DNA from: Clostridium fungisolvens
GTDB lineage: Bacteria; Bacillota; Clostridia; Clostridiales; Clostridiaceae
Length of the DNA stretch: 64,000 nucleotides
NCBI RefSeq assembly: GCF_014193895.1
Contig: NZ_BLZR01000001.1
Span: forward strand, 2,108,001 to 2,172,000
Direction: 5' to 3'
Every line of letters begins with the position of its first letter. Position 1 is the stretch's first letter. The position numbers and the translations under genes are program-made. A model generated the notes under the pieces. It saw only the letters and a program-made list of their open reading frames with translations. It made no database searches and was not told the origin of the DNA. Of this stretch, positions 59,769-64,000 are shown one piece after another.

Positions 59769-62147
59769 TTAATTATTATTTATAATTCTTATTCTAAGGC
59801 CTTCAATTGGAAGCGCCAAACCTGTGGTTCCAGCTGTTTCCCCATTCTTGACCCAATCCATCCAACCTATATTACTAACATGAGCCTGATATTGAATTGT
59901 ATAGTTTGATGGTGAGTTTTCAAGCCATATTCTTATTGCTTCAATTCTAAGACCTTTACCCACGGTACCGGCAATAGTGCCATCGTAAGCAATATCTTGC
60001 CATCCAATATTTTGGATATGCGCTTGATATTTTATCTTCATGCCAGCAGGAGGTGCTGGTAAACTAAGCTTTACTGCTTCTAACCTAAGAGACTTACCAA
60101 CTGTACCTACAAGATTGGTAGGATCTGCATCTGTTTGCCAACCTATGTTTTGTATATTTGATTGGCTATTTATTTTAATTATATCACTGTCTTTTACCAG
60201 TTTTATTCTTATTGCTTCTACTCTTAGCCCTCGCCCAGAAGTTCCAGACATCTCCCCATCTTGGACCCAATTTTGCCATCCAATATTCTCAACATGAGCT
60301 TGATACAGTACATGATAACCGCTTGGTGCATTTTCTAAACTTATTCTAAAGGCTTCCATTCTTAATCCAAGTCCTGAAGTGCCTGCTAAACTTCCGTTAT
60401 ACACCCAGGGCTGCCAACCAATATTTTGTATATGGGTCTGATATTTTATTTTCATATTACTTGGTGCGTTACTAAGGTATATATTCATAGCTTCAAGCCT
60501 TAGTGATTGTCCACTTGTTCCTGAAATTGAACCATTAGAAACATAATTTTGCCAACCGATATTTTGTACGTGAGTTAGGTAATTTATACTTATAGATGTA
60601 TCGGGCAAGGTTGTAGTATTAAAACTAAAATTAGTTGTCCACTTATTTAAAGAACCTGAGTCATCATATACTTTAACATATAAATATGAATTTGTCCCTT
60701 TTGATAATGTATAGTCGCTACCAGAGAAATAGTTGCTTTGTAATTCAGTAATAGAATTTAGTGAACTATCAAAAATGTCGGCTTTGAGATTCGTTGGATT
60801 TTGAGAAATAAATTTTAATTTTACTTGAGTACTGTTACTATTAAATGAAAGTTTGTACCAAGTTGAATCAAAAGGTACCACTATATTACCACTAAGCTGC
60901 TTACTTGAATTAACATCAATTGCATTTGTATATGTATTGTCATCACCAGTACTATTGTACACTGGTTTTAAAGTTGTTGCTTGTCCGTCTATAGCCTTAG
61001 TAACATCTATTATTCCTGCTCCATAAGATTTATCAATTGTATTATTTGAATAGGAATAGTTTTTTAAATTAGTCTTTATAGATGATACTGTTAGGTTTGG
61101 ATTATTTGATGCTAAAATAGCTAATTGACCAGATGCTACTGCTGTGGCCATTGAAGTTCCTGACATATATTCGTAATTGTTGCTGAATGAAGGCACTGTA
61201 GAGAGAATATTTACTCCTGGAGCTACTAAATCAATCTTATCACCGAAGTTAGAGAAACTGGCTAATTCATTAGCTTCATTTGTTGCTCCCACAGAAAGCA
61301 CATTATCATAAGCTGCAGGATAACAAATACTTTTTAAACCGTCATTTCCAGCGGCTGCAACTAAGATAACTCCTTTATTACTTGCATAATCAATAGCATT
61401 CTTTAAAATTTGGTCTGAACTTGAACTTCCTAGGCTAAGATTTATAATTTTGGCACCATGATCAGCAGCCCATATTATTCCTTGAGAGATTGATAGAGTA
61501 TCTCCCTCGCCATTTGCATCTAGAACTTTAACAGCTAGAAGTTTAGTTGATGGAGCAATACCTGTAATACCTTTACCATTATTACTTATTGCTGCAATAG
61601 TACCTGCAACATGTGTACCATGACCTTCATTATCATTATAAGAACCAGTTCCAGTATAATCTATTCCACCAATAACTTTGTTGGCAAGATCCTCGTGATT
61701 GTAATCTATTCCTGTATCTACAACCGCAACGGTAATATTAGAACCTGAATTATATTGTAAGGCGTTCAATATATTTAAGTCGTTTATATACCATTGATTT
61801 GCCAAATAACTATCATTTGCTGATATATTTTTAATCTGATATTTAACATTGTTTAAATCTGATTTCTTATATTTTATATTTGGTTGCACAATTTCGATGG
61901 TTGAATCATTTTTTAATTTCTTAAGCAAATAATCATAATCTGCTTTTGAGGAGGCTGTAAACTTTTTTAAATTAGGCTTAATAGATTGAGTTTGAGATTG
62001 TCCAGAAACTGTTGTTTTGTACTTAACTATTAAATCATAATTTTTGCTTGTTTCATTTATACTTAAAGCCTTAACTGTAGTTTTATTCATGACTAAGCTT
62101 GATATCAAGGCAATAAGCATGAAGAATATAAAAAATTTTTTTAACAT
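59769..62147 (-). CDS. Secreted ChW-repeat subtilisin-like serine protease
   Basis: I start at ATG 62147 behind AAAGG; a GTG at 62156 overlaps that site. The 792-residue protein has a signal peptide, an I9-like propeptide (about 35-100) and an S8 catalytic domain with D144 (VVDTGID), H176 (GHGTHVAG) and S332 (SGTSMATA). A PPC-like beta domain (about 400-515) follows, then six ChW repeats in two sets of three, most of them with NIGWQ. It probably works at the cell surface or in secreted complexes on protein substrates. The ChW sets match those of the convergent autolysin. Confidence 0.93.
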   Translation of the reverse strand: MLKKFFIFFMLIALISSLVMNKTTVKALSINETSKNYDLIVKYKTTVSGQSQTQSIKPNLKKFTASSKADYDYLLKKLKNDSTIEIVQPNIKYKKSDLNNVKYQIKNISANDSYLANQWYINDLNILNALQYNSGSNITVAVVDTGIDYNHEDLANKVIGGIDYTGTGSYNDNEGHGTHVAGTIAAISNNGKGITGIAPSTKLLAVKVLDANGEGDTLSISQGIIWAADHGAKIINLSLGSSSSDQILKNAIDYASNKGVILVAAAGNDGLKSICYPAAYDNVLSVGATNEANELASFSNFGDKIDLVAPGVNILSTVPSFSNNYEYMSGTSMATAVASGQLAILASNNPNLTVSSIKTNLKNYSYSNNTIDKSYGAGIIDVTKAIDGQATTLKPVYNSTGDDNTYTNAIDVNSSKQLSGNIVVPFDSTWYKLSFNSNSTQVKLKFISQNPTNLKADIFDSSLNSITELQSNYFSGSDYTLSKGTNSYLYVKVYDDSGSLNKWTTNFSFNTTTLPDTSISINYLTHVQNIGWQNYVSNGSISGTSGQSLRLEAMNIYLSNAPSNMKIKYQTHIQNIGWQPWVYNGSLAGTSGLGLRMEAFRISLENAPSGYHVLYQAHVENIGWQNWVQDGEMSGTSGRGLRVEAIRIKLVKDSDIIKINSQSNIQNIGWQTDADPTNLVGTVGKSLRLEAVKLSLPAPPAGMKIKYQAHIQNIGWQDIAYDGTIAGTVGKGLRIEAIRIWLENSPSNYTIQYQAHVSNIGWMDWVKNGETAGTTGLALPIEGLRIRIINNN

Positions 62148-62456
62148 AAAAATCACCTTTCATTAAGTATAAACTTGGAATTTAAATTATGGAATAAAGT
62201 TTTATTTTTTGATTTTATCAGGTTAACAAATCATTGGCTGAACTAAATTTTTGCTTTTAAAAGAAATCATATACTTTAATTATCGATGAAAAATTAAAGT
62301 ATATTATATATAAATAAGGAATATCTAGTTCCAATAATGGATATCTAAGGGAGTACAATAGTGTTTATCAGTTGAGAATAAGTGTATGTCGAAAATATGC
62401 ACATTTATATTGTTTAGGCATAAAATACATTATATTAATTGATAATAGAGGTAATT
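62148..62456. other. Divergent intergenic region with a hairpin
   Basis: Holds a 10-bp dyad ATACTTTAAT (62271-62280) / ATTAAAGTAT (62293-62302) with a 12-nt loop and no T run. No gene. Confidence 0.5.
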
Positions 62457-64000
62457 ATGGAACGAACAAAAGTAGGATTGAGCAATGAAGAAGTAATGCA
62501 TTATAAACAAAAATATGGTTTAAATGAGTTGTTTAAAAAAGAGGATACTGGAATTTTAAAAAAATTTATAGATGTCCTTAAAGAGCCAATGCTTTTATTG
62601 CTTTTATGTACTACAATTATATATTTTATGCTTGGAGAGTTTCAGGAAGGCATTGTTATGCTTATATTTGTCCTGTTCGTTTGCTCTATAACCTTCTTTC
62701 AGCAATGGAAAACTGATAGGACAATGAATGCCTTGAAAAACTTAGTTTCTCCAGAGATACAAGTACTTAGAGATGCAAAGAAAATTATAATTAAAAGTTC
62801 CGAATTAGTTCCAAATGATATTATTTATATCTCCCAAGGAGAAAGAATTCCTGCTGATTGTGAAGTAGTTGAAGTATCTAATTTATATGTTGATGAGGCT
62901 ATTCTAACAGGTGAATCAGAGCCAGCTTATAAACAATGTAAAAAGCAGTGTAATGGAATAGATGATTATTGGAAGGAATATATGCTTTATGCAGGGACAT
63001 TAGTAGTTTCTGGAACATGTGTTGCTATTGTTAGAAAAATCGGAACAAGTACAGAGTATGGAAAAATAGGTAAATCCATATATGAAGCAAAGGAAGAAGA
63101 TACTCCATTACAAAAAAAGGTTGGGAATCTTGTTAAAATATTAGCAGTTATTGGAGCAGTATTATGCATTGCAGTAATATCGTTATCTTATATTAACACA
63201 CAAAATCTTATTAAAAGTATATTGTCAGGAATAACTTTAGCCATGGCAATAATACCAGAGGAATTTCCTGTTGTGCTAGCTGTTTTTCTTTCAATGGGTG
63301 CATTTAGACTTGCTAAGAAAAATGTAATTATGAGAAAAATTTCAGCAGTGGAAACCTTAGGTTCTACTACAGTTCTTTGTGTAGACAAAACGGGGACAAT
63401 TACTGAGAATAAGATGAAAGTAAGTAAAGTTTTTTATAATAAAAAATTATTCGATGATGTGAATTATCTAAGTAAAGAACTTTCAATGGTTAGTATATTA
63501 GCTTGTCAACGGGATTCAACTGATCCACTTGAGAAAGCAATTATTGAAGTTGCAAAGAAAAACATAGCAGTTTATGAATTGGAAAATCTCGAAATATGCA
63601 AAAAGTTTGATTTCAATTCTAATACTAAGAGAATGGCAAATGTTTATATTATGGATGATAATTATTATATATCAGCTAAAGGTTCTCCAGAGGCTATAAT
63701 TAGACTTTGCAAATTTAATAAAGAGGAATTAGGGGAGATTAAGCGGGAAGTAGATTTTTTTGCATCAAAAGGACTTAGAGTAATAGCACTAGCCGATGGG
63801 ACAAGTGAAAAACTTTTTGAGGAATTAGAAGATTATACTTTGAGTTTTAAAGGAATTTATGGTCTTCAAGACGCACCAAGAGAAGGAGTTCTTGAAGCAA
63901 TAAAAAGTTGCAATACTGCTGGTATTAGAGTTGTTATGATAACTGGTGATTACTATAAAACTGCGGTAGCTATTGGTGAAGAGATTGGATTGAAGTTTTC
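62457..64000 (+). CDS. P-type cation-transporting ATPase, cut by the window end
   Basis: The open frame runs from ATG 62457 (behind AGAGG) to the window edge, 514 codons seen. N-terminal membrane helices are at about 45-95; the actuator domain carries the dephosphorylation motif LTGES. IIPEEFPVVLAVFLSMGA is the M4 ion-binding helix, and the phosphorylated aspartate is D310 in CVDKTGTITE. PEEFP rather than PEGLP or CPC places it in a P2-like group seen in Gram-positive bacteria, of unclear ion (calcium or another divalent cation). The nucleotide-binding domain is present; the C-terminal helices lie outside the window. Confidence 0.88.
   Translation, partial: MERTKVGLSNEEVMHYKQKYGLNELFKKEDTGILKKFIDVLKEPMLLLLLCTTIIYFMLGEFQEGIVMLIFVLFVCSITFFQQWKTDRTMNALKNLVSPEIQVLRDAKKIIIKSSELVPNDIIYISQGERIPADCEVVEVSNLYVDEAILTGESEPAYKQCKKQCNGIDDYWKEYMLYAGTLVVSGTCVAIVRKIGTSTEYGKIGKSIYEAKEEDTPLQKKVGNLVKILAVIGAVLCIAVISLSYINTQNLIKSILSGITLAMAIIPEEFPVVLAVFLSMGAFRLAKKNVIMRKISAVETLGSTTVLCVDKTGTITENKMKVSKVFYNKKLFDDVNYLSKELSMVSILACQRDSTDPLEKAIIEVAKKNIAVYELENLEICKKFDFNSNTKRMANVYIMDDNYYISAKGSPEAIIRLCKFNKEELGEIKREVDFFASKGLRVIALADGTSEKLFEELEDYTLSFKGIYGLQDAPREGVLEAIKSCNTAGIRVVMITGDYYKTAVAIGEEIGLKF

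Noticed and set aside
60040..60297. Plus-strand frame inside the ChW protease gene
   Set aside because: Shadow of the ChW repeats; no start signals and a well supported gene on the other strand.

Overview
The window is AT-rich DNA from a spore-forming Firmicute, most likely a Clostridium sensu stricto of the solventogenic, C. acetobutylicum-like type. The evidence is strong AGGAGG ribosome sites with frequent TTG/GTG starts, CotF-type spore coat genes, a T-box leader, many methyl-accepting and two-component proteins, and two secreted proteins built from ChW (clostridial hydrophobic, conserved W) repeats. No rRNA, tRNA, CRISPR array or prophage was seen. The species call is inference.

Layout. 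0.3-4.8 kb: arsenic resistance (arsC alone, then arsR-arsD-arsA-acr3 behind a promoter covered by two inverted repeats). 5.1-6.7 kb: an amino-acid permease with a long structured leader. 6.9-11.2 kb: a DUF2207 membrane protein and a chemoreceptor. 11.6-18.6 kb: two response regulator/histidine kinase pairs, an IS3-family element that split a terminator, and two small membrane proteins. 19.3-20.4 kb: galM. 20.8-27.3 kb: a T-box controlled five-gene oligopeptide ABC transporter operon, broken up by repeat elements. 27.5-31.0 kb: a tandem pair of GGDEF-related proteins and a second chemoreceptor. 31.2-37.3 kb: TetR regulator, Ser/Thr kinase, MarR-MATE efflux pair, hydrolase and nitroreductase. 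37.6-41.8 kb: two adjacent histidine kinases with no response regulator beside them. 42.7-48.7 kb: DinG-type helicase/exonuclease, then an ArsR regulator that appears to share an operator with a YhgE/Pip membrane protein. 49.1-52.9 kb: large LamG-GH51 arabinofuranosidase. 53.2-54.0 kb: two tandem unknown paralogues. 54.2-56.7 kb: CotF/alcohol dehydrogenase spore operon. 57.0-62.1 kb: metallopeptidase-like protein, ChW autolysin and ChW subtilisin. 62.5 kb to the end: a P-type cation ATPase cut by the window edge.

The least explained material lies between genes. A family of five 96-98 bp palindromic hairpin elements is scattered over 38 kb; one copy sits inside the T-box leader and one inside the loop of a larger inverted repeat. 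A second family of about 155-180 bp ends in a terminator-like hairpin; it is tandemly duplicated between oppD and oppF and has decayed relatives at 42.6 and 59.6 kb. Several transcription factors have a clear dyad beside or over their own promoter (ArsR, MarR, the second ArsR, and probably TetR).

All calls come from reading the sequence and recalling families; no database search or folding program was run.
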